From Chitinophagales bacterium (GTDB taxonomy: Bacteria; Bacteroidota; Bacteroidia; Chitinophagales; JADIYW01), in assembly GCA_020636535.1 (NCBI GenBank), contig JACJXT010000011.1:186001-250000 (forward strand): a stretch of 64,000 nucleotides of DNA, given 5' to 3'. The position numbers and the translations under genes were made by a program. The number at the start of each line of letters is the position of its first letter. The first letter of the stretch is position 1. Below, in pieces: positions 1 through 8,601 of the stretch. The notes below the pieces were generated by a model. That model saw nothing but the letters and a program-made list of their open reading frames with translations, did not search any database and was not told where the DNA came from.

Positions 1-385
1 ACAAACCATTTCCAGCAGTGTCTAATACATTTGTAACTTGATTTTTTTCATTGTAGTAAAAATAAGCTATACTCGAACCTACATTTACTTCATAAGTATT
101 TGCAACTATTCGGTCCAATTGATATTCAAATGCAATTGATTTTAGTAGTATTGCATTTACGGTAGTATCATCATAAACCGTAGCACTATTTAAAGTTTTA
201 TTATCATTATAAAAGAAATTAACCGACTGTATAACGCCATCTGCTAGTCGTCCGTTTACATTGTCTACAACTATTTGGTTTGATTGTTTGATTAATCTAG
301 AACTTGCAACATCATCTACCCTTCTACAAGCAAAAGATAATGTTAACAAGAATAATATACTACAACCTATTTTAATAAAACGCAT
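1..385 (-). CDS. Putative lipoprotein, C-terminus outside window
   Basis: A minus-strand frame is open from an ATG at 385 to the left edge (128 codons visible). Residues 1-20 form a lipoprotein-type signal: a short basic start (MRFIKIG), a hydrophobic stretch and Cys20 after SFA, followed by RRVDD. The mature part is polar, rich in Asn, Asp and Val, and looks like a beta-rich exported protein, but I recognise no family. The C-terminus is cut by the window edge. The lipobox is imperfect (Phe at -2), so lipidation is likely but not certain. It diverges from the gene starting at 489. Confidence 0.7.
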   Translation of the reverse strand, partial: MRFIKIGCSILFLLTLSFACRRVDDVASSRLIKQSNQIVVDNVNGRLADGVIQSVNFFYNDNKTLNSATVYDDTTVNAILLKSIAFEYQLDRIVANTYEVNVGSSIAYFYYNEKNQVTNVLDTAGNGL

Positions 386-452
386 TCCTTTTATTTTAAC
401 TCCTTACAAATTTGTGTAAAGTTTTTAAAATATTTTCCTACAAATAAAATGC

Positions 453-483
453 TTTGTCAATAAAAATTAGTAGTTTAGATTTT
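453..483 (+). promoter_or_regulatory. Putative promoter of the 474-aa gene
   Basis: TTTG at 453-456 is followed after 19 bases by TAGATTTT at 476-483, a one-mismatch fit to the Bacteroidota -7 element TAnnTTTG. The start codon at 489 is only five bases further on, so transcription would begin at or next to the ATG. Confidence 0.4.
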
Positions 484-488
484 ATATT

Positions 489-1913
489 ATGTACAAAAAT
501 AAACTTATACAGACTTATATTTCTTTAAATAAAGGAGAATTGAGGCGATTGAAGAAGTATATAAAATCTGATTTTGTCAATAAAAATGAAGAAATATTGG
601 CTTTCTTTAATTTTATTGATACAAGAACAACTTTAAATGAACAAACTGTAACTAAAGAAAAGGCACATCAGTTTATTTTTGGGAATGCGTCTTACAATGA
701 TTTAAAGATGAGACATTTAATTTGGCAGACTGGTGTCATTATAGAAAGTTTTATTATTTATGACCAAAGTACTAATAATGAAATTTTGAAAAATCAGTTG
801 TTGTCTAACTTTTATTCTAAAAAAGAGTTGTATAAGTATGCAGAAGAAACTTTAAATAACAATATACATTTGATAGAGCAGAGTACAACAAAAAATGCAG
901 CATATTATTTAGATTTGTTTAAAACAAATGCGAGTTTGTTTGATATTGCTCAAAGAAATATAAGAAGTAATCAATTTAATATAGAACAAATTGTACACAA
1001 CTCTAGTGTGTTTGCTATTATTGAAGCGTTAAAATATGGCTGTCTAGTAAAGTCTATTCAGAAATTAAATGAGTTTGAAATAGAAGATTTTTTCATTAAT
1101 AATATTATTGATTTTTTACCTAATTCTAAATATATAAAAAATCCGATGGTAAAAATTTACTATAATGATTACCTTTTAATTACCACTGAAGAAGAAGAAG
1201 CTTTTTTGAGTTTAGAGCAAGACTTAAAAAAACATCAGCAACTGTTTTCAAAAGAAGAATATATAGAAGTATATGCCAACTTATTGAATTATTGTGTTAA
1301 GCGTACCAATCAAAACGATGAAGTATACGCAAAAAAAGCATTTCAGTTATATATAGATGGTGTGAAAGATGGTATTTTGCTCGAAAAAAATGAAATTAAC
1401 CGATTTGTTTTTACCAATATTGTTACGCTTGGTATTAAAGTAAAATCATATGCTGTGATAGAACAATTTATTGTATCTTATTTTAAAAATATTGATGAAG
1501 ATTATAGACAAAACACCTACGACTTTAATCAAGCAAAGCTCTATTTTGCCAAAGCAGAATATGATAAGGCATTACAAATTTTATTAACCAACGAGTTTAA
1601 AGATGTACTTTGGAATTTAAATGCCAAATTTATTGTACTTAAAATATTTTTTGAGCAAGCAGAGTATCAATCGTTTGTTGTTTATTTAAAGTCTTTTAAA
1701 GTATATATTAAAAGAAAGAATAATATTGGTTATCATGCTACTTATTTTAACAGTGTAGCTAAAAGTTTAACACAGTTACAAAAAATTCAGAAGCAACCTA
1801 ATAAATATAAAAGTTTTAGTTTTGACGAATCTACAGCAGATAAAGCTTGGTTTGATAATGCTTTACAATTAATCAACCAATCATTAAAAAAACAAAAAGC
1901 AACAACTACATAA
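489..1913 (+). CDS. Conserved hypothetical protein, 474 aa, predicted all-helical
   Basis: A 474-residue protein that I cannot assign to a named family. It has no signal peptide or membrane segment, so it is probably cytoplasmic. The sequence is rich in Leu, Lys, Glu, Asn and aromatic residues with a regular helix-turn-helix rhythm (for example FNQAKLYFAKAEYDKALQIL near residue 355), which recalls TPR-like alpha-solenoid repeats, though no repeat is crisp. The N-terminal 30 residues are strongly basic. The gene stands alone: its start is preceded by a promoter-like element, and its last 8 bases overlap the 3' end of the convergent LOG-family gene. A scaffold role is only an inference from the helical-repeat look. 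Confidence 0.75.
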   Translation: MYKNKLIQTYISLNKGELRRLKKYIKSDFVNKNEEILAFFNFIDTRTTLNEQTVTKEKAHQFIFGNASYNDLKMRHLIWQTGVIIESFIIYDQSTNNEILKNQLLSNFYSKKELYKYAEETLNNNIHLIEQSTTKNAAYYLDLFKTNASLFDIAQRNIRSNQFNIEQIVHNSSVFAIIEALKYGCLVKSIQKLNEFEIEDFFINNIIDFLPNSKYIKNPMVKIYYNDYLLITTEEEEAFLSLEQDLKKHQQLFSKEEYIEVYANLLNYCVKRTNQNDEVYAKKAFQLYIDGVKDGILLEKNEINRFVFTNIVTLGIKVKSYAVIEQFIVSYFKNIDEDYRQNTYDFNQAKLYFAKAEYDKALQILLTNEFKDVLWNLNAKFIVLKIFFEQAEYQSFVVYLKSFKVYIKRKNNIGYHATYFNSVAKSLTQLQKIQKQPNKYKSFSFDESTADKAWFDNALQLINQSLKKQKATTT

Positions 1914-2625
1914 AGTTTGGTGTTAACTGATGCTCTTGATCTTCGTAGAATTTATTAATGTATGCTACTGCTTCTTCAATATCATCGGTTACTAGAAATA
2001 AATCTAAATCATCTGCATTAATATTCTTGTTGTTTTCCAATACTTCTTGTTTTATCCATTCTAATAAACCAGTCCAATATTGCTTTCCCATTAATACAAT
2101 TGGTACTAAAGCAATTTTTTTAGTTTGTACTAAAGTCATTACTTCAAACAACTCATCAAGTGTGCCAAAACCACCAGGCAAGTACACAAAACCTTGAGCA
2201 TATTTTACAAAGACTACCTTTCTTACAAAAAAGTAATGATGCAAAATGTTTTTATCGTGGTCTACAAACGGATTAGAACCTTGTTCAAATGGCAAGTTAA
2301 TATTTAAACCAACCGATTTTCCACCACCAGTTTGTGCTCCTTTGTTTCCTGCTTCCATAATTCCGGGACCACCACCAGTAATAACACCGTAACCTTCTTC
2401 AACCAATCGTTCGGCCATCTTTTCTGCCAATTGATAATATTGATGGTCTGGTTTTGTTCTGGCAGAACCAAATATAGAAATACAAGGACCAATTTTGTCC
2501 ATCTTATCATAAGCATCTACAAACTCGCTCATTATTCTAAACATGCTCCAACTGTTAGAAGCATTTACTTGTGTCCAACTTCTTTGTTTATAAGGTTGTT
2601 TTTTTCTAAAATCGTCTAAGCTCAT
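1906..2625 (-). CDS. LOG/TIGR00730-family nucleotide-processing protein
   Basis: The 239-residue product has the two signatures of the LOG (lonely guy) family: the glycine-rich GGGPGIMEAGNKGA near residues 84-97 and PGGFGTLDE at 150-158, with the family's Arg-Lys pair in FVRKVVF before it. Characterised members are phosphoribohydrolases that release a base from nucleoside 5'-monophosphates, as in cytokinin activation; others were long misannotated as lysine decarboxylases. The substrate here is unknown. An in-frame TTG lies nine bases upstream, but ATG at 2625 is preferred. It lies downstream of the symporter gene with its own promoter-like element, and its end overlaps the convergent gene by 8 bases. 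Confidence 0.9.
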   Translation of the reverse strand: MSLDDFRKKQPYKQRSWTQVNASNSWSMFRIMSEFVDAYDKMDKIGPCISIFGSARTKPDHQYYQLAEKMAERLVEEGYGVITGGGPGIMEAGNKGAQTGGGKSVGLNINLPFEQGSNPFVDHDKNILHHYFFVRKVVFVKYAQGFVYLPGGFGTLDELFEVMTLVQTKKIALVPIVLMGKQYWTGLLEWIKQEVLENNKNINADDLDLFLVTDDIEEAVAYINKFYEDQEHQLTPNFM

Positions 2626-2686
2626 AAAAATCAATTTTTATTATAAAAACAGTTTTTTGCTATTATTTATACAAAAAACCGACTTG

Positions 2687-2694
2687 CAAAGATA
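2687..2694 (-). promoter_or_regulatory. -7 element (TATCTTTG) upstream of the LOG-family gene
   Basis: On the minus strand the sequence reads TATCTTTGC, an exact TAnnTTTG match, in the gap between the symporter stop and the LOG-family ATG, giving a leader of roughly 55 bases. No clear -33 TTTG is seen. Confidence 0.45.
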
Positions 2695-2699
2695 GTAAA

Positions 2700-4190
2700 T
2701 TAATTGATATTTTGTTTTTTCAGTAGCAGTAATCCTAACATCGTAATAATTGCATTGATGCCTAGCAATTCAAATCCAAAAACATAACCATTAAACCAAG
2801 TAGCTGCTTTTGTACTTAGCAAATAAGTGAGTAATGGTGCAATAATAGCGACTACAATAACACCTTTGTCTTTTATCTCAATTTTAGTAAACATACCAAA
2901 AAGATACAATCCTAATAGTGGACCATAAGTATAACCTGCTACGGTGAATATAGTACCTATAATTGCTGTTTTACTATAAGGTTCAAACAATATAATAATA
3001 ATAAATATAATAATAGAAAAAACAACATGAACAATTCTTCTAGTATTTTTTTCTTGTTGAAGTTTATTCGTGTCTCTTCCAAAACCTAAAAAATCAATAC
3101 AAAAAGAAGTTGTGAGCGAAGTTAATGCAGAATCGGCACTAGAATACGCTGCTGCAATTAAACCTACTACAAATAATAAACCTATTATAAATGGTAAATG
3201 TTGCAATGCAATTGTTGGATATAATAAATCTGATTTTTCTGGAAGTGCTATGTTTTTTGACATTGCAAATAAGTACAACAAAGCACCTAAACATAAAAAT
3301 AATAGATTAACAAATATAATGACTACACTAAAACTCAACATGTTTTTTTGTGCATCTTTAATGTTTTTACAACTCAAATTCTTTTGCATCATATCTTGAT
3401 CTAAACCAGTCATTGCTACTGCAATCAAAAAACCACCAAAAAATTGTTTGATAAAATGTGTTTTAGAAGTAACAAAATCATTAAAGAAAAAAATCTGACT
3501 GTAATCGCTGTTTTTAATCGTAGCAATAGTATCACCAAAACTTAAATTCATTGCTTTAGCAATATAGTATATCGTTAACGCAACTGCTACCAACATTACG
3601 GTAGTTTGTATAGTGTCTGTAATAACAATAGTTTTAATACCACCTTTAAAAGTATATAACCAAATTAGTACAAGCGTAATGATTACCGTAACATAAAAAC
3701 TAATGCCTAAGCTATTCATTACAAATTGTTGTAGTACAACTGCTACTAACAATAATCTAAAAGAAGCACCAAATGTTCTTGAAATTAAAAAGAAAGCAGC
3801 TCCAGTTTTATGTGCCGTTTTGCCAAAGCGTTCTTCTAAATAAGTATAGATTGATGTTAATTGCAAACGATAATAGGTTGGCATAAGTACCATTGCAATG
3901 AATACATATCCAAAAAAATAACCAAATACCATTTGCATATAGGCAAATTGTTGCGTCTTTACCCAACCTGGAACTGAAATAAAGGTTACGCCAGACAATG
4001 ACGCACCTATCATACCAAAAGCAACTAAATACCATTTGGACTGCCTATTGCCTACAAAAAAGGTGTTGTTGTCTGCATCTTTAGATGTAATAAAAGATAT
4101 AGCAATTAAAAATAAAAAATAAACCAATACAATAGTAAGTATTAATTTAGGATTTAAAGACAAACTTTGTAACAGCACAGCAGATAACAT
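2700..4190 (-). CDS. Sodium:solute symporter (SSF family)
   Basis: A 496-residue polytopic membrane protein with about 13 predicted transmembrane helices. The N-terminal part (FFVGNRQSKWYLVAFGMIGA, then SGVTFISVPGW) and the later ISRTFGASFRLL and GLIAAAYSSADSALTSLTTS segments are typical of the solute:sodium symporter family; the Ser-rich AAYSSADSALTSL stretch corresponds to the sodium-binding helix. The family imports sugars, amino acids, vitamins or sialic acid using the sodium gradient. The substrate cannot be told from the sequence. The length is normal for the family. It is transcribed away from recR, and no catabolic genes beside it reveal the cargo. Confidence 0.9.
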   Translation of the reverse strand: MLSAVLLQSLSLNPKLILTIVLVYFLFLIAISFITSKDADNNTFFVGNRQSKWYLVAFGMIGASLSGVTFISVPGWVKTQQFAYMQMVFGYFFGYVFIAMVLMPTYYRLQLTSIYTYLEERFGKTAHKTGAAFFLISRTFGASFRLLLVAVVLQQFVMNSLGISFYVTVIITLVLIWLYTFKGGIKTIVITDTIQTTVMLVAVALTIYYIAKAMNLSFGDTIATIKNSDYSQIFFFNDFVTSKTHFIKQFFGGFLIAVAMTGLDQDMMQKNLSCKNIKDAQKNMLSFSVVIIFVNLLFLCLGALLYLFAMSKNIALPEKSDLLYPTIALQHLPFIIGLLFVVGLIAAAYSSADSALTSLTTSFCIDFLGFGRDTNKLQQEKNTRRIVHVVFSIIIFIIIILFEPYSKTAIIGTIFTVAGYTYGPLLGLYLFGMFTKIEIKDKGVIVVAIIAPLLTYLLSTKAATWFNGYVFGFELLGINAIITMLGLLLLKKQNIN

Positions 4191-4255
4191 ATATTATAGT
4201 ATTTTTAGCTAAGTTGATAAAATTTTACGAGAATAAAAAAGACAAAATTTTCTCT

Positions 4256-4263
4256 TATTTTTA
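4256..4263 (+). promoter_or_regulatory. -7-like element (TATTTTTA) just before recR
   Basis: TATTTTTA, one mismatch from TAnnTTTG, ends four bases before the recR ATG at 4268. The same four-base spacing recurs at several other genes here. Confidence 0.3.
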
Positions 4264-4267
4264 CACC

Positions 4268-4888
4268 ATGCAATATCCTTCTAAATTAATTGAAGATGCC
4301 GTGAATGCTTTTGCAAAAATGCCAGGAATTGGTAAAAAAACTGCATTGCGTTTGGTATTGCATTTACTACAAAATGAAAGCAAAAACACAGAACAATTTA
4401 CCTTTGCTTTACAAAATATGCGTAACAACATAAAGTTTTGTAGTGTGTGTAGTAATGTTTCTGATGAAGATATTTGTAGCATTTGCAACAATCCGTATCG
4501 AAATAAAAAACTAATTTGTGTAGTAGAAAACTTTAGAGATATTTTAGCAATAGAGCAAACACAACAATACAATGGTGTTTATCATATATTAAATGGTTTG
4601 ATTTCTCCAATTGATGGTATTGGTCCTGATGATTTAAATATCAACTCGTTAGAAGAACGCATACAGCAAGACGAAGCAGAAGAAATAATTATGGCAGTCA
4701 ATCCAACAATTGATGGTGATACTACTATTTTTTATTTGTCAAAAAAACTATCGATGTATGATATAAAAATTACTACGATTGCTAGAGGTATTTCTTTTGG
4801 TGGTGAATTAGAGTTTACAGATGAAGTTACTTTAGCAAGAAGTTTACAAGCCAGATTACCTTACGAACAATATTTAAATAAATATTAA
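4268..4888 (+). CDS. recR: Recombination mediator protein RecR
   Basis: The 206-residue product matches RecR in length and layout. It has an N-terminal helix-hairpin-helix region (MPGIGKKTALR, residues 18-28), a zinc finger with Cys58, Cys61, Cys70 and Cys73, a Toprim domain starting near VVENFRDILAIE, and the C-terminal ARGISFGGELEFTDE signature. RecR with RecO loads RecA on SSB-coated gaps in the RecFOR pathway; recO and recF are not in the window. A frame open further upstream begins at 4214, but it would add 18 residues absent from the family, so the ATG at 4268 is chosen. The glycosyltransferase gene starts eight bases after its stop. Confidence 0.95.
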   Translation: MQYPSKLIEDAVNAFAKMPGIGKKTALRLVLHLLQNESKNTEQFTFALQNMRNNIKFCSVCSNVSDEDICSICNNPYRNKKLICVVENFRDILAIEQTQQYNGVYHILNGLISPIDGIGPDDLNINSLEERIQQDEAEEIIMAVNPTIDGDTTIFYLSKKLSMYDIKITTIARGISFGGELEFTDEVTLARSLQARLPYEQYLNKY

Positions 4889-4896
4889 TCATATTT

Positions 4897-6768
4897 TTGA
4901 ATAAACTAAGCATCATTATTGTTAATTACAATGTTCGATATTTTTTAGAACAATGTTTAAGGTCTGTTTTTCAGTCAGATGTAAATTTTAATTTTGATGT
5001 TTGGATAGTTGACAACAATTCTAAAGATGATTCGTTGTTGATGTTGGAACAACAGTTTCCACAAGTAAAACTAATTGCCAACAAACAAAATGTTGGATTT
5101 GCCAAAGCCAATAATCAAGCAATAAAACAGTGCAATAGCGAATATGTTTTGTTGCTCAATCCAGATACAATTATACAAGAAAATACATTACAGATAGTTG
5201 TAGATTTTATGGACAAACAAGAAGATGCTGGTGCTGTTGGTGTAAAAATGTTAGACGGAAATGGCAACTTTCTACCAGAATCTAAAAGAGGTTTTCCTAC
5301 ACCAATTGCTGCAATTTCTAGGATGAGTGGTTTAGATAAGTTGTTTAGTAACTCAATTATTTTTGGACAATATCATTTGACTTATTTATCGAAAGACAAA
5401 ACACATGAAGTAGATGTTTTATCTGGAGCATTTATGTTAATTAAAAAAATATGTTTAAATAAGATAGGTTTATTAGATGAAGCATTTTTTATGTATGGTG
5501 AAGACATCGATTTATCTTATCGATTAAAGCAAGCTAATTTTAATAATTACTATGTAGCAGATACTTCTATTATTCATTTTAAAGGCGAGAGTACTAAAAA
5601 ATCTACTTTTAATTATGTAAAAACCTTTTACAATGCCATGCTTATTTTTACAAAGAAACACTTTGGAAAAACAGTAAACGGAAAGGTACTTATTTTTTTA
5701 TTAAGTGTTGCTATATATTTAAAAGCTTCATTAGTGTTAATACAAAATACAATAAAAAAAGTATTTCCAGTAATAAAAGATGCGTTGGTAATTGTTGGCA
5801 TTTTATTTTTAATGCAATCTTTTTGGGAAAATTTTGTTTTAGTAAAAGCGCATATTCGGTTTCCTACATCATTTCAGTTTTTTAATATACCATTATATAC
5901 TATAATTTGGTTGTTTACTTTTTGGTTGTTTGGCAGATATGATGTCAATGCTAAATTTAAAAACTTAGTGGTTGGATTAATTATTGGTTTTATAGTCATT
6001 TCATTGGTTTACGCCTTTTTGCCATTGTCGTTCAGAACATCAAGAGGTGTAATTATAGTTAGTACTATTTTGCTATTTGCTGTTTTTATTTTATTGGATT
6101 ATAGTATGCAATTGCTATTTCATCGTAAGAAAAATTATTTTTCAAACAATATAAAATTTGCTACAGTAGCTAATAACATAGAAGCAGAAAATATATTAAA
6201 TTTTATTCACAAAGATAAGAAACAATACATTGGCAATATTTTTCATAGCGATACCAAAACACATTATTTAGGAAAAACTATTGATGTGAATGAAATTGTA
6301 AATGCTTATCATATTGACGAAATTATTTTAAGTGCTAAGAGTTTGACTTCGCAAGAAATTATACAAACCATGCAGTTGTGTAGTAATAATGTGCATTTTA
6401 AAATTGCAATGGAACACGCTATTATTGGCAGTGATGATAAAAATAAAAGTGGAGATATTTATACTATCGATATTTCGTATAATTTAAACAAACCTATTTA
6501 CAAACGACTAAAACGCTTATTAGATATATTAATGTGTTTTGTAGTAATAATTTTATTTCCTTTATTTTTAATTTCTAAGAACAGTGCTAATTGGTTTAAA
6601 GGAATTTATTTGGTTTTATTTAAACACTATACTTGGATTGGTTTCGATAATATCAACAATAATACAATAAATAAAAATATTTTTTCTATATCTTCTTTTG
6701 ATTATAATGAGTATATTAAAAACTATACACCATTTTTAGATATTCAGTTGTTGATGAAAAAGTTTTAA
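4897..6768 (+). CDS. GT2 glycosyltransferase fused to a sugar-transferase-like membrane module
   Basis: A 623-residue protein beginning at TTG (no nearby in-frame ATG), eight bases after recR. Residues 1-255 form a family 2 glycosyltransferase: IIIVNYN near 6, VDNNSKD near 38, the NPD metal-binding motif at 88-90 and GED at 201-203. About five membrane helices follow (264-284, 295-310, 331-348, 356-376, 384-404), with LFTFWLFGRYD recalling WcaJ-type polyprenyl-phosphate sugar transferases. Residues 418-510 resemble the Rossmann-like domain of those proteins, and KRLLDILMCFVV at 539-550 resembles the membrane helix opening their catalytic domain, but the catalytic domain itself is missing. It probably adds a sugar to a lipid-linked or surface glycan at the inner membrane; the acceptor is unknown. 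Confidence 0.85.
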   Translation: MNKLSIIIVNYNVRYFLEQCLRSVFQSDVNFNFDVWIVDNNSKDDSLLMLEQQFPQVKLIANKQNVGFAKANNQAIKQCNSEYVLLLNPDTIIQENTLQIVVDFMDKQEDAGAVGVKMLDGNGNFLPESKRGFPTPIAAISRMSGLDKLFSNSIIFGQYHLTYLSKDKTHEVDVLSGAFMLIKKICLNKIGLLDEAFFMYGEDIDLSYRLKQANFNNYYVADTSIIHFKGESTKKSTFNYVKTFYNAMLIFTKKHFGKTVNGKVLIFLLSVAIYLKASLVLIQNTIKKVFPVIKDALVIVGILFLMQSFWENFVLVKAHIRFPTSFQFFNIPLYTIIWLFTFWLFGRYDVNAKFKNLVVGLIIGFIVISLVYAFLPLSFRTSRGVIIVSTILLFAVFILLDYSMQLLFHRKKNYFSNNIKFATVANNIEAENILNFIHKDKKQYIGNIFHSDTKTHYLGKTIDVNEIVNAYHIDEIILSAKSLTSQEIIQTMQLCSNNVHFKIAMEHAIIGSDDKNKSGDIYTIDISYNLNKPIYKRLKRLLDILMCFVVIILFPLFLISKNSANWFKGIYLVLFKHYTWIGFDNINNNTINKNIFSISSFDYNEYIKNYTPFLDIQLLMKKF

Positions 6769-6779
6769 TCTTTCTACAA

Positions 6780-7961
6780 TTACACTTCCACTGCGTTGTC
6801 GTCAGCTACTTGTCGTAGAAATCTTCCAGCATCTGTCATCGTTCTTTGATAAGTGTTAAAATCAACATTCACTAAACCAAATCTGTAGTGCAAACCAATA
6901 TTCCACTCATGATTATCAATAGTACTCCAATGGAAATAACCTCTTATGTCAATACCATCATTAATTGCTTGGTGTATCCATTGCATGTATTCTTTCATGC
7001 TTTCAATTCTAAAATTAACATCGTGCGTACATACACCACTTTCTGTTATAATAATTGGCAAACCATTTTTTTTATGATAACGATGAAAGACTTCATAAAA
7101 TCCTTTTGGCTCATATTCCCACATTAAATCATGTTTTTTTCCTAGCTTTTCAAACTGTGTAGTATGGTTCATGTAATCCATTGGCATTGGTCTAAAAGGC
7201 ATTTTTGCATAGTAACTCAGTCCTTGAAAATCTACTTTGGTAAAATGTTTATGACAGTATTCCATAAACCACCAATCGAATAGCTTAGCCAAAATTTGTC
7301 CAGGAAAAACTTCGCCTACAAATTTTACGGTGTTGTGTGATATACCTACCATTGCATTTGGAAACTGCTGATGTATAAAATCATACATAGCATTATGAGC
7401 TTTCTCCATTGCTTTTAACACCTTTCTTGCAGTAAGAAAACTAGCTTTTTTAAATGGTGGAAACAATCCTGTAATATATCCGTTGCTTACATAAACATTA
7501 GGTTCATTAAAAGTATTCCAAGTATCTACTAAGTGTCCAAATGTTTCTACCGACTTCATTGCAAAGTCAACCCACATTAAATAATTATCGCCTTTTTCCC
7601 AACTTCCTGTTTCTACAAACCATTTTGGATGCGTAAAATGATGCAGTACCAACATAATGTGTATGCCTCTGTTTTTGAGTTCTTGCATAAACATTAAATA
7701 CGCTTCAACAACAGTTTTGTCAAATTCGGCATAAGGTGCTTTTTGTAGCTTGCTCCAATCATGACTCATTCTATAAGCATTGCTCAATTGACAAATGAGT
7801 TCTAAGTCTTCCATACGATGACTATCGTGCATAGAACAGTTGTCAAAAATACTACCATCAGTACTTTTAAAACCTTTCCAGTCGTGTTCGCCAGCTTTTT
7901 CAATTTGATAGGCAGCGGTAGAAGTTCCCCAAATAAAATCTTTTGGAAATGACAATTTCAT
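6780..7961 (-). CDS. Glycoside hydrolase family 1 protein
   Basis: The 393-residue protein begins with the GH1 opening FPKDFIWGTSTAAYQIE and ends with the conserved WSTIDNHEWNIG and FGLVNVD. The acid/base glutamate is Glu153 in TFNEPN and the nucleophile is Glu307 in ITESG, so both catalytic residues are present. GH1 enzymes hydrolyse beta-glucosides, beta-galactosides or 6-phospho-glycosides. At 393 residues it is shorter than the usual 440-480, and ITESG replaces the common ITENG. There is no signal peptide, so it acts in the cytoplasm. It converges on the glycosyltransferase gene with 11 bases between stops and has no sugar-uptake gene beside it. The substrate is unknown. Confidence 0.9.
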   Translation of the reverse strand: MKLSFPKDFIWGTSTAAYQIEKAGEHDWKGFKSTDGSIFDNCSMHDSHRMEDLELICQLSNAYRMSHDWSKLQKAPYAEFDKTVVEAYLMFMQELKNRGIHIMLVLHHFTHPKWFVETGSWEKGDNYLMWVDFAMKSVETFGHLVDTWNTFNEPNVYVSNGYITGLFPPFKKASFLTARKVLKAMEKAHNAMYDFIHQQFPNAMVGISHNTVKFVGEVFPGQILAKLFDWWFMEYCHKHFTKVDFQGLSYYAKMPFRPMPMDYMNHTTQFEKLGKKHDLMWEYEPKGFYEVFHRYHKKNGLPIIITESGVCTHDVNFRIESMKEYMQWIHQAINDGIDIRGYFHWSTIDNHEWNIGLHYRFGLVNVDFNTYQRTMTDAGRFLRQVADDNAVEV

Positions 7962-7986
7962 ATTTTGTTGAATTTGATACTAGAAC

Positions 7987-7994
7987 CAAAGATA
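7987..7994 (-). promoter_or_regulatory. -7 element (TATCTTTG) upstream of the GH1 gene
   Basis: The minus strand reads TATCTTTGG, an exact TAnnTTTG match, 25 bases before the GH1 start codon. No convincing -33 element at 17-21 bases upstream. Confidence 0.45.
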
Positions 7995-8110
7995 GGAAAT
8001 TGATGGGAAAGCATTAATTGTACAAGCGATTTTATCTAGAAAAAAACTAACAATAAAATTATTTAAAATGAGATATTTTGTTACAGTTTAAGACGATAGT
8101 TGGTAGCTAT

Positions 8111-8560
8111 TTATTGTTTTATCAATACAATTAAATTACTTTTTTCATCGCAGTAGGTATTGTAACTGCCTTGTATAATTAATTTTTTAGAAGAAGTGCT
8201 TCTATAAAATCCAGCATTGAAATTGCCTAAACACCATTTGGCTTGTTCTGGCAAAACATCATAAAAGATATAGTTTTCTGCTACGAGTTGAATGGTATAG
8301 TTTTTATCATCTGCTTTTCCACTACACTTTGCTTTGGAACTATAAATTTTTCCGTTGTAGTTATAACTGATTTCTAATGTAGCGGCAACATTGCCGTTGT
8401 CTGTAATATCTTCAATGGTTAAAGTACAAGGAAAGTACTGAGCGTTTTGTTTGTCTTGATAGTCTTGAACAATGTAGCCAGTCCATTTTCCTTTAACAAT
8501 AGGATTGGCTTGTACTATTAAAATAGTACTTAGTAATATTGCAAAAAACCACTTTTTCAC
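8111..8560 (-). CDS. Small exported protein of unknown function, 149 aa
   Basis: A 149-residue protein starting with GTG. Residues 1-18 (MKKWFFAILLSTILIVQA) are a clear signal peptide with a likely cut after Ala18. The mature part starts IVKGKWTGYIVQDY and is beta-rich with five cysteines, resembling a small lipocalin-like or beta-sandwich exported protein with repeated strands (TLTIEDI, AATLEISYNY, LIIQGSY). I do not recognise the family. It lies just downstream of the glycyl-tRNA synthetase gene on the same strand, 41 bases after its stop, which may be chance. Real coding is supported by the intact signal peptide and regular strand pattern. Confidence 0.75.
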   Translation of the reverse strand: MKKWFFAILLSTILIVQANPIVKGKWTGYIVQDYQDKQNAQYFPCTLTIEDITDNGNVAATLEISYNYNGKIYSSKAKCSGKADDKNYTIQLVAENYIFYDVLPEQAKWCLGNFNAGFYRSTSSKKLIIQGSYNTYCDEKSNLIVLIKQ

Positions 8561-8601
8561 TACACTAATGTATTAATTTATTTACTAATGTAGTACAAAA
8601 A

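Noticed and set aside
4214..4267. Upstream extension of recR by 18 codons
   Set aside because: The extra residues are absent from RecR proteins, and the -7-like element lies inside them.
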